A stretch of DNA of 19,430 bases from Reyranella sp. (GTDB taxonomy: Bacteria; Pseudomonadota; Alphaproteobacteria; Reyranellales; Reyranellaceae): assembly GCA_030681635.1 (NCBI GenBank), contig JAUXRT010000583.1, forward strand, positions 1-19,430. Direction: 5' to 3'. Positions 7,060 to 14,386 of this stretch are shown here, piece by piece (the first letter of the stretch is position 1; each line of letters starts with the position of its first letter). The notes under the pieces are model-generated. The model ran no database searches, was not told the origin of the DNA, and saw only the letters and a list, made by a program, of their open reading frames with translations. The position numbers and the translations under genes are program-made.

Positions 7060-7775
7060 TTGCCGCCGCGCGCCTTCTTCCAGACCTCGTAGTCGCGCTT
7101 GGCGTCCTCTCCCGCCACCGGGAACAGGCCCTTCAGCGAGCGGCCGCGCGCCACTTCGGCTTCGGCGAACTCCTCGTAGTGATAGGCGTTGAGGGCCTCC
7201 TCGGCGACCGCCTCGACGATCTCGGGCGGGATCACGAGCACGGCATCGCGATCGCCCACGATCACGTCACCGGGATAGACCGCAACGCCGCCGCAGGCGA
7301 TCGGCAGGTTGAGATCGACCGGCCGGTGCGCGATCGGGCTCGGCGGCGAGGACGGCCGGCGGTGATAGGCCGGCAGGCCGGTCTTGTGCACGCCGTCGGT
7401 GTCGCGAAAGCCGCCGTCGGTCACGATGCCGGCGGCGCCGCGCGCCTTCAGCCGGCCGACATAGAGGTCGCCCGCCGACGCGGCGCGGGAATCGCCCCGC
7501 GAATCGATCATCAGCACGTGGCCCGGCGGGCACTCTTCCATGGCCTGCGGCTGGACCATGCTGCGGTTGGTCGAGGTCGGGCCATCCTTGTCCTCGCGCG
7601 AGGGAATGAAGCGCATGGTGAAGGCGATCCCGACCATGCGCGGCTGCTCGGGCCGGAGCGGCCAGACATCGTAGAGGGTCATGCTGCGCAAGCCGCGCCG
7701 GTTCAGGACACCGGTCAGGGTCGACGTACCAACGCGGGCCAACGCATCGCGCAGATCGGCTGTCAGGACGGCCAT
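7053..7775 (-). CDS. RraA-like / HMG-CHA aldolase family protein
   Basis: 240 residues. Gly-Asp-Leu at 102-104 followed about 20 residues later by TDGGFRD (119-125, Arg124-Asp125) matches the metal- and substrate-binding signature of the RraA fold. That fold includes RNase E inhibitors (RraA), 4-hydroxy-4-methyl-2-oxoglutarate aldolases and oxaloacetate decarboxylases. The Arg-Asp pair favours a lyase over the E. coli RNase-regulator role, and proteins of this length with an extended C-terminal tail are common as unassigned RraA-family members. The ATG at 7775 has GGGAGA upstream at good spacing. It diverges from the CinA-like gene across 85 bases. The substrate is not predictable. Confidence 0.82.
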   Translation of the reverse strand: MAVLTADLRDALARVGTSTLTGVLNRRGLRSMTLYDVWPLRPEQPRMVGIAFTMRFIPSREDKDGPTSTNRSMVQPQAMEECPPGHVLMIDSRGDSRAASAGDLYVGRLKARGAAGIVTDGGFRDTDGVHKTGLPAYHRRPSSPPSPIAHRPVDLNLPIACGGVAVYPGDVIVGDRDAVLVIPPEIVEAVAEEALNAYHYEEFAEAEVARGRSLKGLFPVAGEDAKRDYEVWKKARGGKA

Positions 7776-7813
7776 TCGATCTCTCCCTTGGATTCATTCC
7801 TGGCGGCAACGTT

Positions 7814-7830
7814 AGCGAACCATATTCGCT
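7814..7830. promoter_or_regulatory. Candidate operator dyad between RraA-like and CinA-like genes
   Basis: AGCGAA (7814-7819) and TTCGCT (7825-7830) form a perfect 6-bp inverted repeat with a 5-base spacer, and another TTCGC follows at once (7831-7835). It sits near the middle of the 85-base divergent spacer, where a regulator could control both genes. No regulator family is suggested by the sequence. Confidence 0.35.
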
Positions 7831-7848
7831 TTCGCACGTCCGACCCGC

Positions 7849-7854
7849 CATAAT
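7849..7854 (+). promoter_or_regulatory. Possible -10 element for the CinA-like gene
   Basis: CATAAT lies six bases before the ATG at 7861. If it is used, transcription would begin at or near the start codon and give a leaderless mRNA, which would agree with the absence of a visible Shine-Dalgarno sequence. The -35 position is poor (TTCGCT, 7826-7831). Confidence 0.25.
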
Positions 7855-7860
7855 CGCCCA

Positions 7861-9123
7861 ATGAAAATCGAGATTCTCTGCACCGGCGACGAGATCCTGA
7901 CCGGCAAGACCATCAACACCAACTACAGCCACATCGCCCGCCGCCTCGCCGACATCGGCCTCGGCGTGCATTGGGGCACCACCGTCGGCGACGACCGGGT
8001 GAGCCTGCTGCAAGCCTTCCACCAGGCCGGTGAACGCGCCGACGCGGTGATCGTGAATGGCGGCCTCGGCCCTACGGTCGACGACCTCAGCCAGGAGGTG
8101 GCGGCCGAGGCATGCGGCGTGCCGCTGGTGCTGAGCGACTACTGGATGGAACGCATGACCCAGTCCTATGCCCGGCGTGGGCGGGTGATGCCGACCAACA
8201 ACAAGAAGCAGGCGATGCTGCCGGAGAATGCCGAGTTCATCGACAATCCGATCGGCACCGCCTGCGGCTTCGCCGTTACCATCGGCCGTGCCCGCTTCCT
8301 GTTCACCCCCGGGGTGCCGCGCGAGATGCGCCGCATGCTGGACGAGCAGGTGATCCCGCGGTTGCTGGCCCTCGGCGGCATCAAGGGCGTGACGCGGCTA
8401 AAACGGTTTCATACCTTCGGCATCGGCGAATCGCGCGCCGACGAGATGCTGGGAAACATCGAGGCCTTCAAGCTGGAAGGCGGCATAAAGCTCGGCTTCC
8501 AGGCGCATTATCCGCAGCTCGAGACCAAGCTCGCGGTGCACGGCGACGACGAGGCGGATCTCGCGGCGCGCCTCGCCCCGGTCGAGGCCGAGGTGCGCAA
8601 GCGACTGGGCAACTTCATCATCGCCGAGGACGAGCAGACGCTGGAGGGCATCATCCTGGCGATGCTGCAACAGCGCGGCGCCACGCTGTCGACGGCGGAA
8701 ATGTTCACCTCGGGAAACATCGCGGCCCGGCTGGCACCGCTGCCCGGTGCCGAGAAGATTTTCAAGCGCGGCGTCGTGGCGCGCGATCCCATCGAGCTCG
8801 GGCTGGCGGGCGAGGCCTCCGCTGCGGCCGCCGCTGTGATCGCGCAGGACCAACGCAAGACCAGCGGCGCCAGCCACGCCCTCGCCGTCCTCATGCAGCT
8901 CGACGACGGCGCCGACCGGCCCGACTTCGGCGCGACCATCTGCATCGGCATCGCCGATGCCCAGGGCAGCGTCTCGCGCCAAGCGCGCCTGATCGGTGGA
9001 CGCGACTGGGTGCGCCTGGGCGCCGCCGAGCTCGGGTTGGATTGCCTGCGCCGTCACCTGCTCGGCCTGCCAGTCGACGAGCGCATCGATTTCGAACGGC
9101 GCGATCCCCCGCCTGGCGCGTGA
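7861..9123 (+). CDS. CinA-family protein, YfaY-like, with degenerate C-terminal deamidase domain
   Basis: 420 residues. The N-terminal domain (about 1-170) is the MoCF/molybdopterin-binding-like fold of CinA: ILCTGDEILTGKTINTNY, NGGLGPTVDDLS, NPIGTACGF and FTPGVPREM. CinA proteins of this type hydrolyse ADP-ribose-like pyrophosphates and may carry an NMN deamidase (PncC) domain. In active PncC the motif is T-A-E-S-C-T-G-G, with the serine as nucleophile; here residues 278-286 read TAEMFTSGN, so the serine is Met281, and the later G-x-A-G-P-x-G-G loop is not recognisable. E. coli YfaY, as I recall it, has a similarly altered C-terminal half, and the RGRVM and NPIGTACGF stretches resemble it closely. 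The deamidase half is therefore probably inactive. There is no clear ribosome binding site. Role: NAD-related nucleotide salvage or housecleaning, by inference. Confidence 0.85.
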   Translation: MKIEILCTGDEILTGKTINTNYSHIARRLADIGLGVHWGTTVGDDRVSLLQAFHQAGERADAVIVNGGLGPTVDDLSQEVAAEACGVPLVLSDYWMERMTQSYARRGRVMPTNNKKQAMLPENAEFIDNPIGTACGFAVTIGRARFLFTPGVPREMRRMLDEQVIPRLLALGGIKGVTRLKRFHTFGIGESRADEMLGNIEAFKLEGGIKLGFQAHYPQLETKLAVHGDDEADLAARLAPVEAEVRKRLGNFIIAEDEQTLEGIILAMLQQRGATLSTAEMFTSGNIAARLAPLPGAEKIFKRGVVARDPIELGLAGEASAAAAAVIAQDQRKTSGASHALAVLMQLDDGADRPDFGATICIGIADAQGSVSRQARLIGGRDWVRLGAAELGLDCLRRHLLGLPVDERIDFERRDPPPGA

Positions 9124-9149
9124 TGACTTGAGGTCCATCTCACGAACAA

Positions 9150-9196
9150 ACCTCATCCTGAGGAGCGCGCGCTGCGCGCGCTCCTCAGGGTGAGGT
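9150..9196. repeat. Palindromic intergenic element, 22-bp arms
   Basis: Left arm 9151-9172 begins CCTCATCCTGAGGAG and continues GCGCGCGC after an overlap of G; right arm 9174-9195 is its reverse complement with one T:G wobble, leaving a single-base centre. One more A:T pair extends it to 9150-9196. It lies 26 bases after the CinA-like stop, between convergent genes. It resembles the dispersed CCTCA...TGAGG palindromes I associate with alphaproteobacterial intergenic regions. It could act as a bidirectional terminator or be a dispersed repeat unit; a single copy is visible in this window. Confidence 0.65.
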
Positions 9197-9200
9197 GGTA

Positions 9201-9230
9201 GGGTGAGACGAGCCTAGACTCATCTCGCTC
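9201..9230. terminator. Second hairpin at the end of bluB
   Basis: GAGACGAG (9205-9212) and CTCATCTC (9219-9226) form an 8-bp stem around a 6-base loop with one mismatch on the plus strand (a G:U pair on the minus strand). Weaker pairing extends outward to 9201-9230, next to the bluB stop (9230-9232). It is a plausible end-of-operon terminator for the minus-strand cobalamin genes, although no T-run is present. Confidence 0.35.
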
Positions 9231-9865
9231 TAACGCGTGAAGGTGACGGCCTGGGCGTTGGTCCGCGATTCCCAATGATGGCGTTCCAGCTCGGGATCGA
9301 GATGCTCCTCGGCCGGCACACCGAGGCAGAGATAGGCCACAAGACTCCAGCCTGACGGCACGTCGAGAACGCGCGTGACCGCCACGGGATCGAGGATCGA
9401 GACCCAACCCATGCCGATGCCGTCGGCACGCGCGGCGAGCCACAGGGTCTGGACCGCGGCGACCACCGAATAATGCAAGGTCTCCGGCATGGTCTGCTGG
9501 CCGAGGCCGCTGCCGGTATGAGTGGCGTCGTCTGAGAAGATCGCAAGGTGAACCGGCGCCTCCTTCAGCCCGGCCAGCTTCAGGCCGGCATAGATCGCCT
9601 GCTTTTCGCCGGCATAGCCCGCCAATGCCTTCTCGTTGGCGTCGGTGAAGCTCGCCACGACCGCCGCGCGCCTGTCGGGCGACACCACATGCACGAAGCG
9701 CCAGGGCTGGCTGAGACCGACTGACGGCGCATGACTCGCAACCTCAAGCAGTGCGTCGATGCGTTCCGGCGCGACGGGATCGGACTTGAAGCGCCGCACG
9801 TCGCGCCGCCACAAGACAAGGTCACGGAACTTGGCGCGGAATGCCGCATCGAAGGTCGGGGTCAT
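9230..9865 (-). CDS. bluB: 5,6-dimethylbenzimidazole synthase
   Basis: 211 residues. BluB uses O2 to break down reduced FMN into 5,6-dimethylbenzimidazole, the lower ligand of cobalamin. LWRRDVRRFKSDPV near the N terminus, SQPWRFVHV and GMGWVSILDP are hallmarks that separate BluB from general nitroreductases, and the whole chain shows the nitroreductase flavin fold. Its place as the last gene of a run of cobalamin genes agrees fully. The ATG at 9865 shares a 4-base ATGA overlap with the cobB stop, which settles the start over an upstream methionine that would lie deep inside cobB. The BluB reaction needs oxygen, in line with the aerobic cobG/cobN-type pathway here. The gene is followed by a hairpin and the 45-bp palindrome. 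Confidence 0.93.
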   Translation of the reverse strand: MTPTFDAAFRAKFRDLVLWRRDVRRFKSDPVAPERIDALLEVASHAPSVGLSQPWRFVHVVSPDRRAAVVASFTDANEKALAGYAGEKQAIYAGLKLAGLKEAPVHLAIFSDDATHTGSGLGQQTMPETLHYSVVAAVQTLWLAARADGIGMGWVSILDPVAVTRVLDVPSGWSLVAYLCLGVPAEEHLDPELERHHWESRTNAQAVTFTR

Positions 9866-11199
9866 GTTTGTTGCCTGTCGATTGCATGAAAGAAGGTGCC
9901 ACTCACCGAGCCCCGTCGCGCCCCGCCTTCGACGATCGACGCGCCGGCGGCATCGCGGCACGCGACGAGCGGCTCGTCACCAGCCGCGAGCGTGCTGGCA
10001 TAGTGGAACTCGTGGCCCATGACTTCCTCGCCAGCCGACCCCAGCGGACAATCGCCCAGCAGGCGGGCGCGGCGATAACCGAGATGGAGGCTGCGCTTGG
10101 CAAACGACGTCTCCAGCCGCAGGAGATCCGCCATCGAATGATGGTCGCCGCGCGCATCCTCGATGCCACGGCCCAGCACCATGTAGCCGCCGCATTCGCC
10201 ATGGATCGGCACGGACCGGCCGGCGAGCGCGCGCAGGCCGCCATGAAAGCGCCGGGCCGACGCCAGCACGCCGGCGTGCAATTCGGGATAGCCGCCCGGC
10301 AGCCACACGGCATCGGCGCCGGCGTCGGGCGCCTGATCGGCCAGCGGTGAGAAAGGCAGGATCTCGGCACCGGCCGCGCGCCAGCGGTCGAGCAGATGCG
10401 GATACATAAAGGAGAAGGCCTCGTCCTGGGCGACCGCGACGCGCTGGCCGGGCGGTTTTAGGCCCGAGGTGGCGCCTATCGCCGCCCGCAGCGATGCCGG
10501 CCGCGCGGCCGCGCGGATCGCCTCGAGATCGACGGAATTCTCGAGAGCATCGGCAAATGTTTCCAGGCGGCGCTCGAGATCGGCGGTCTCGCCGGCCTGT
10601 ACCAACCCGAGATGGCGCTCGGGCAACGTCAACGCCTCGTCGTTGCCGATGGCGCCAAACAGTTTCAGGCCGATGCGCTCGAAGGCCGGTGCGATCAGGG
10701 CGAGATGCCGCGCGCTCGACACGCGGTTGAGGATGACGCCCGCGATGCCGACATCGTCGCGATAGCGCGCGCAGCCTGCCGCCACCGCGGCGGCGGTCTC
10801 GGTCTGGCCGGAGACGTCGAGCACCAGCAGCACCGGCCAGCCGAACAATGCTGCGAGGTCGGCGGTCGCCCCACGCGCCGTCTGGCCGGGCTGGGCCACC
10901 CCGTCGAACAGTCCCATGACACCCTCGACCACGGCCATGTCGACGCCGCTGGCATGGCGCGCGACGAGATCGGCGAGCGTGCCTTCGGCCATCGCCCAGG
11001 TGTCGAGGTTGTAGCTCGGCCGTCCCGTCGCCGCGGCATGAAAGGCCGGATCAATATAGTCAGGCCCGCACTTGAACGGCTGCACGGCAAGGCCGCGGCG
11101 GCGCAACGCGCGCATCAGGCCGAGGGCAATCGTGGTCTTGCCGGCGCCCGAGCGCGGCGCCGCCACGACCAGGCCGCGCAGGCCGGTCCCCTGCATCAT
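9862..11199 (-). CDS. cobB: Cobyrinate a,c-diamide synthase (hydrogenobyrinic acid a,c-diamide synthase)
   Basis: 445 residues. CobB uses ATP and glutamine to amidate the a and c side chains of hydrogenobyrinic acid. The N-terminal DTB-synthetase-like domain carries the P-loop APRSGAGKTT (14-23) and FKCGPDYIDPAFH. The C-terminal class I glutamine amidotransferase domain has the nucleophile in HGECGGYMVLG (Cys336) and HEFHYA near the end. The start is taken at 11199, where ATGATG overlaps the cobA TGA (11196-11198); a start at 11196 is equally possible and adds or removes one residue. The stop overlaps the bluB start by four bases. In the aerobic pathway the product is the substrate of the cobaltochelatase CobNST, and cobN is at the other end of this cluster. 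Confidence 0.94.
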   Translation of the reverse strand: MMQGTGLRGLVVAAPRSGAGKTTIALGLMRALRRRGLAVQPFKCGPDYIDPAFHAAATGRPSYNLDTWAMAEGTLADLVARHASGVDMAVVEGVMGLFDGVAQPGQTARGATADLAALFGWPVLLVLDVSGQTETAAAVAAGCARYRDDVGIAGVILNRVSSARHLALIAPAFERIGLKLFGAIGNDEALTLPERHLGLVQAGETADLERRLETFADALENSVDLEAIRAAARPASLRAAIGATSGLKPPGQRVAVAQDEAFSFMYPHLLDRWRAAGAEILPFSPLADQAPDAGADAVWLPGGYPELHAGVLASARRFHGGLRALAGRSVPIHGECGGYMVLGRGIEDARGDHHSMADLLRLETSFAKRSLHLGYRRARLLGDCPLGSAGEEVMGHEFHYASTLAAGDEPLVACRDAAGASIVEGGARRGSVSGTFFHAIDRQQT

Positions 11200-11987
11200 T
11201 GCCAGCCGACCATCGACGACAGCAGGCCCTGCCGCAGACTTGCGATCTTGCCGATCACCACAATGGCTGGCGCACCGATCCCTTCGCGGCTTGCGTCGTC
11301 GGCAAGCCTCGACAAGGTGCTTTCGATCACGCGCCCCTCGGCCGTGCTCGCGCCCTGGATGATCGCGGCGGGCGTGTCCGACGCCATCCCACCCCGCGAC
11401 AGCGCTGCCGTGATGTCGGCGAGCTGCGCCATCGGCATGTACAGGATGATCGGCTGGCCGAGCCTGGCCAGCGCCTCCCAATCCGCTGCCGACTTTCCAT
11501 CCTGCGCACGATGGCCGGCGGCCAGGATCACGGCATGATTGGTGTCGCGCGACGTGGCCGGGATGCCGGCGAGCGCCGCCGCCGCCAGGCCCGAGGTGAC
11601 GCCGGGAATGACGCGGAAACGGATGCCGGCCGCGGCGAGCGCCGTGGCCTCGTCCCAGCCGCGGCCGAAGACGAACGGATCGCCGCCCTTGAGGCGCAGA
11701 ACGCGCCGTCCCGCCCGCGCGCGATCGATCAGGATCGCGTTGATTTCAGCCTGCTGCGGCGAAGGCCGACCACCGCGCTTGCCGGCGAAGATCCGCTCAG
11801 TGCCCTCGCCTGCCAACCCCAGGACCCGTGGATCGACCAGGGCGTCGTGCACGATGGTGTCGGCGCTCGACACGGCGTGGAGCGCCAGTACGGTCAGCAA
11901 CCGCGGATCGCCGGGACCGGCTCCCGCCAGCCAGACTTCGCCCGCGGGGAACTCCGGCAGCGCCGGGAAATTGTCGGGCAGCTTCAT
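11196..11987 (-). CDS. cobA: Uroporphyrinogen-III C-methyltransferase (SUMT)
   Basis: 263 residues. CobA transfers two methyl groups from S-adenosylmethionine to uroporphyrinogen III (C2 and C7), giving precorrin-2, the entry point to cobalamin and siroheme. The signatures are AGAGPGDPRLLTVLALHA, RLKGGDPFVFGRG and PGVTSGLAAAALAGIPATSRD. The last of these usually reads P-x-T-H-R-D; here Ser stands in place of His, a minor variation. No CysG-type dehydrogenase domain is attached, so this is a stand-alone SUMT as expected in a cob operon. The start ATG (11987) overlaps the cobM stop and the stop overlaps the cobB start, each by four bases. Confidence 0.94.
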   Translation of the reverse strand: MKLPDNFPALPEFPAGEVWLAGAGPGDPRLLTVLALHAVSSADTIVHDALVDPRVLGLAGEGTERIFAGKRGGRPSPQQAEINAILIDRARAGRRVLRLKGGDPFVFGRGWDEATALAAAGIRFRVIPGVTSGLAAAALAGIPATSRDTNHAVILAAGHRAQDGKSAADWEALARLGQPIILYMPMAQLADITAALSRGGMASDTPAAIIQGASTAEGRVIESTLSRLADDASREGIGAPAIVVIGKIASLRQGLLSSMVGWQ

Positions 11988-12745
11988 GTGCCCCGGCCCC
12001 GGAAGCGGCGTTGGTAGCCCGCGTCATAGAGCGCGCTGTCGCGGAACGTGGCCGCGCCCAGCACCTTGCCGACCAGGATGAGCGCCGTGCGCTCGATCGG
12101 GCTTTTCGCGATCTCGGTTGCGATGGTGTCGAGTGTCGCGCGGATGACGCGCTCCTCAGGCCAGCTCGCGCGATAGACCACCGCAACGGGGCAATCGGCG
12201 CCATAGTGCGGCGTAAGCTCAGCCACAACCTTGTCGATGACGTGGATCGAGAGATGAATGGCGAGCGTCGCACCGGTCGCTGCATAGGCTTCGAGCTTTT
12301 CACCCGAGGGCATGGCCGAGGCGCGACCGGAGGTGCGGGTCAGCACCACCGTCTGCGCCAGTTCGGGCAAGGTCAGTTCCTGGCCGAGTGCTGCAGCAGC
12401 GGCGGCGAAGGCAGGCACGCCCGGCGTGATGGTGTAGGGGATGCCGGCCGCGTCGAGACGGCGAAGCTGCTCGCCCAGCGCGCTCCAGATCGAGAGATCG
12501 CCGGAATGAAGCCGCGCGACATCCTGGCCGGCGTCGGTGGCCCGCTGGCATTCGGCCACGATCTCGTCGAGCGACAATGGCGCGGTATCGACGATGCGGG
12601 CGCCCGCAGGGCAATGATCGAGCAGCGCCTTGGGCACCAGCGAGCCGGCATAAAGACAGACCGGCGCGCGCGCGAGGAGGTCACGGCCACGGACCGTGAT
12701 CAGGTCGGCGGCACCCGGGCCGGCACCGATGAAGTGGATCGTCAT
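11984..12745 (-). CDS. cobM: Precorrin-4 C11-methyltransferase
   Basis: 253 residues. CobM methylates C11 of precorrin-4 to give precorrin-5. It has the tetrapyrrole methylase fold: IGAGPGAADLITVRGRDLL at the N terminus, then CLYAGSLVPKALL, LHSGDLSIWSALGEQ and ITPGVPAFAAAAAALGQELTLPE, all characteristic of CobM/CbiF. Position-specific features such as YAGSLVP separate it from the paralogues CobA, CobI and CobJ in the same cluster. The gene lies between cobE and cobA, with 4-base ATGA overlaps at both ends. Its product would be passed to CobF (precorrin-5 to precorrin-6A), which is not seen in this window. Confidence 0.94.
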   Translation of the reverse strand: MTIHFIGAGPGAADLITVRGRDLLARAPVCLYAGSLVPKALLDHCPAGARIVDTAPLSLDEIVAECQRATDAGQDVARLHSGDLSIWSALGEQLRRLDAAGIPYTITPGVPAFAAAAAALGQELTLPELAQTVVLTRTSGRASAMPSGEKLEAYAATGATLAIHLSIHVIDKVVAELTPHYGADCPVAVVYRASWPEERVIRATLDTIATEIAKSPIERTALILVGKVLGAATFRDSALYDAGYQRRFRGRGT

Positions 12746-13125
12746 CGTCCCTCTCCAATCGCGATGGCGCAGGTCGCGCGTTCGGTGGCGACCCGCGTTC
12801 CCAGCAGTCGCGCATAGCGGCCCGCCACGGCAAGCGCCGAGGCCTCGGCGATCGACGGCACGCCCTTGGTCGCCATCACGAGAAGGGACTGCGTAAGGAC
12901 CTGCCCCGCCACCCGATCGAGATCCAACAATGTGCAGGCGACCAGCTTCGTCGACAGCAGGCGCGCCGCCTCAACCAGGCCCTGCTCGGTGGCCTTCTGG
13001 GACTCGGTGGCAATCGCATCGAGGCGCTCCGGCGCCAGCCGGAACAGGCCGAGCGCCAGCCGCACTGCGCGCTCGATCTCCTCGGCCGACGTATCGCGCC
13101 GAAATCCCACGCCCGCGACGATCAT
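12742..13125 (-). CDS. cobE: Cobalamin biosynthesis protein CobE (CbiG C-terminal-like)
   Basis: 127 residues. MIVAGVGFRRDTSAEEI is the typical start of CobE/CbiG C-terminal-domain proteins, followed by IATESQKATEQGLVEAARLL and VASALAVAGR-type sequence. The small family is required for or assists cobalamin synthesis in P. denitrificans-type pathways; its exact reaction is not settled. I chose the ATG at 13125 because it forms an ATGA overlap with the cobL stop (13122-13124), as at the neighbouring junctions. An in-frame ATG at 13143 would add six residues inside cobL. The end overlaps the cobM start by four bases. Confidence 0.88.
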   Translation of the reverse strand: MIVAGVGFRRDTSAEEIERAVRLALGLFRLAPERLDAIATESQKATEQGLVEAARLLSTKLVACTLLDLDRVAGQVLTQSLLVMATKGVPSIAEASALAVAGRYARLLGTRVATERATCAIAIGEGR

Positions 13126-14372
13126 GGCTTCCTCGCGCGCCATTGGGTGACCGGCGTGGCCGATCTCCAGGCGAACACGGTGCCGATTTTGTGTGCCTTG
13201 GATGCCTGCAGCCGCACCAACTCGCCACCGTGGCGCTGAAAGCCTTCGATCAGCCGGGCTTCCGACTCGATCGACACGGTATTGGCGACGAGTCGACCAC
13301 CCGGCTTCAAGGCCGACCAGGCCGCCTCCAGTACGCCGGGGTCTGACAGGCCGCCGCCGATGAACACGGCGTCAGGCCTTGGCAGGTTGGCGAAGGCGTC
13401 GGGTGCGCGGCCCTGCACGACCTGTAGGTCGGGCGTGCCGAGGGTTGCGGCGTTGCGCGCTGCCCGCGCGGCGCGCTCGGGCCGCTCTTCGAAGCCGATG
13501 GCGCGGAGCGACGGATGGCGCAGCAGCCATTCGATGGCGATCGATCCCGCACCGAGACCGACATCCCACAGCAGCTCGCCCTGCTGCGGCGCCAACGCCG
13601 AGAGCGTGACGGCGCGCACCTCGCGCTTGGTGAGCTGTCCGTCGTTCTCGAACAGAGCATCGTCGAGACCCGGCGCCAGGGGCAGGACAGCTGCTTCCGG
13701 CGAGGCCACGACTTCCACGGCAATCGTGTTGAGCGGCGCCACATCGGACAGATCGAAAGCCGATGCCGTTGCCGCCCGCACCCGTTCACGCGATCCCGCC
13801 ATGTTCTCGAGCACGGTGATCTTCGACTGACCCATGCCGCGCGCAACAAGCAACGACGCGAGTTTGGCTGCCGTCTCGCCGTCCCAGGCGAGGGCCAGGA
13901 TCCGCGCGCCGGGTTGAAGATGGCGCACGATGCCTTCCAGCGCGCGGCCGTGCAGGCTGACGATCGCCACCTCCTGCAGGGACCAGCCGAGCCGGGCAGC
14001 CGCGAGGCTGAAGGCCGAGGGCTGCGGCAGGCACAGCATCTCCGCGGCGGGAATCGAGCCCATCAACATCGCGCCGACGCCATAATGGAACGGGTCGCCG
14101 CTCGCCAGCACGACCACCGGCCTTCCGCGATGTTCCTGGATCCTAGGCAAAGCACCGGCGATCGGGCTCGGCCAGGCGAGCCGGTGGCCGCGGATCAGAT
14201 CGCCGGCCAGTTCGAGGTGGCGCTTGCCACCCACGACCAGCTCAGCGGCGGAGATCAGGCGCTGCGCGACCGGCGACAGGCCAGCGACACCGTCTTCACC
14301 GATACCGATGATGGACAGCCAGCGGGCCGGCGTGCAGTTTGCGGCCTCACTTGTCATAGCCTCATTCGTCAT
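13122..14372 (-). CDS. cobL: Precorrin-6Y C5,15-methyltransferase (decarboxylating)
   Basis: 416 residues in two domains. The N-terminal half is a CbiE-type tetrapyrrole methylase (WLSIIGIGEDGVAGLSP, LASGDPFHYGVGAML, QPSAFSLAAARLGWS). The C-terminal half is a CbiT-type Rossmann methyltransferase (LWDVGLGAGSIAIEW at about residues 268-283, then the GFEERPERAARAARNA segment). Together they methylate C5 and C15 and decarboxylate the C12 acetate of precorrin-6B to give precorrin-8. The glycine motif reads GLGAGS where G-A-G-S-G-S is usual. Two in-frame starts (14372 and 14357) come from a 15-base tandem duplication; neither has a clear ribosome binding site. The gene diverges from cobK across 14 bases, and its stop overlaps the cobE start. 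Confidence 0.93.
   Translation of the reverse strand: MTNEAMTSEAANCTPARWLSIIGIGEDGVAGLSPVAQRLISAAELVVGGKRHLELAGDLIRGHRLAWPSPIAGALPRIQEHRGRPVVVLASGDPFHYGVGAMLMGSIPAAEMLCLPQPSAFSLAAARLGWSLQEVAIVSLHGRALEGIVRHLQPGARILALAWDGETAAKLASLLVARGMGQSKITVLENMAGSRERVRAATASAFDLSDVAPLNTIAVEVVASPEAAVLPLAPGLDDALFENDGQLTKREVRAVTLSALAPQQGELLWDVGLGAGSIAIEWLLRHPSLRAIGFEERPERAARAARNAATLGTPDLQVVQGRAPDAFANLPRPDAVFIGGGLSDPGVLEAAWSALKPGGRLVANTVSIESEARLIEGFQRHGGELVRLQASKAHKIGTVFAWRSATPVTQWRARKP
14342..14372 (-). repeat. 15-base tandem duplication at the cobL start
   Basis: On the minus strand ATGACGAATGAGGCT is followed directly by ATGACAAGTGAGGCC, with 12 of 15 bases identical. Each copy starts with an in-frame ATG and encodes M-T-(N/S)-E-A. 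The duplication gives cobL two possible starts, 15 bases apart. The GAGG in the first copy lies only three bases before the second ATG, which is too close for a good ribosome binding site. Confidence 0.6.
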
Positions 14373-14383
14373 GGGTTGAACCC
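14373..14383. promoter_or_regulatory. 11-bp palindrome in the cobL/cobK divergent gap
   Basis: GGGTTGAACCC (arms GGGTT and AACCC, centre G) occupies most of the 14 bases between the two divergent start codons. The gap is too short to hold two promoters, so any promoter for cobK must lie within the 5' part of cobL. The palindrome could be an operator or chance. Confidence 0.3.
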
Positions 14384-14386
14384 GCA

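Noticed and set aside
9124..9229. A small gene between the CinA-like gene and bluB.
   Set aside because: The region is taken up by two palindromic elements; short frames across it are repeat-derived and lack ribosome binding sites.
11200..11481. An upstream extension of cobB by 94 codons.
   Set aside because: It runs through the end of cobA in another frame; the ATGATG at 11199 with a stop/start overlap gives the expected CobB start at the P-loop.
14373..14386. A cobalamin riboswitch controlling cobL or cobK.
   Set aside because: The gap is only 14 bases, far too short for the roughly 200-base cobalamin riboswitch, and no such element is visible elsewhere; it may lie upstream of cobN outside the window.
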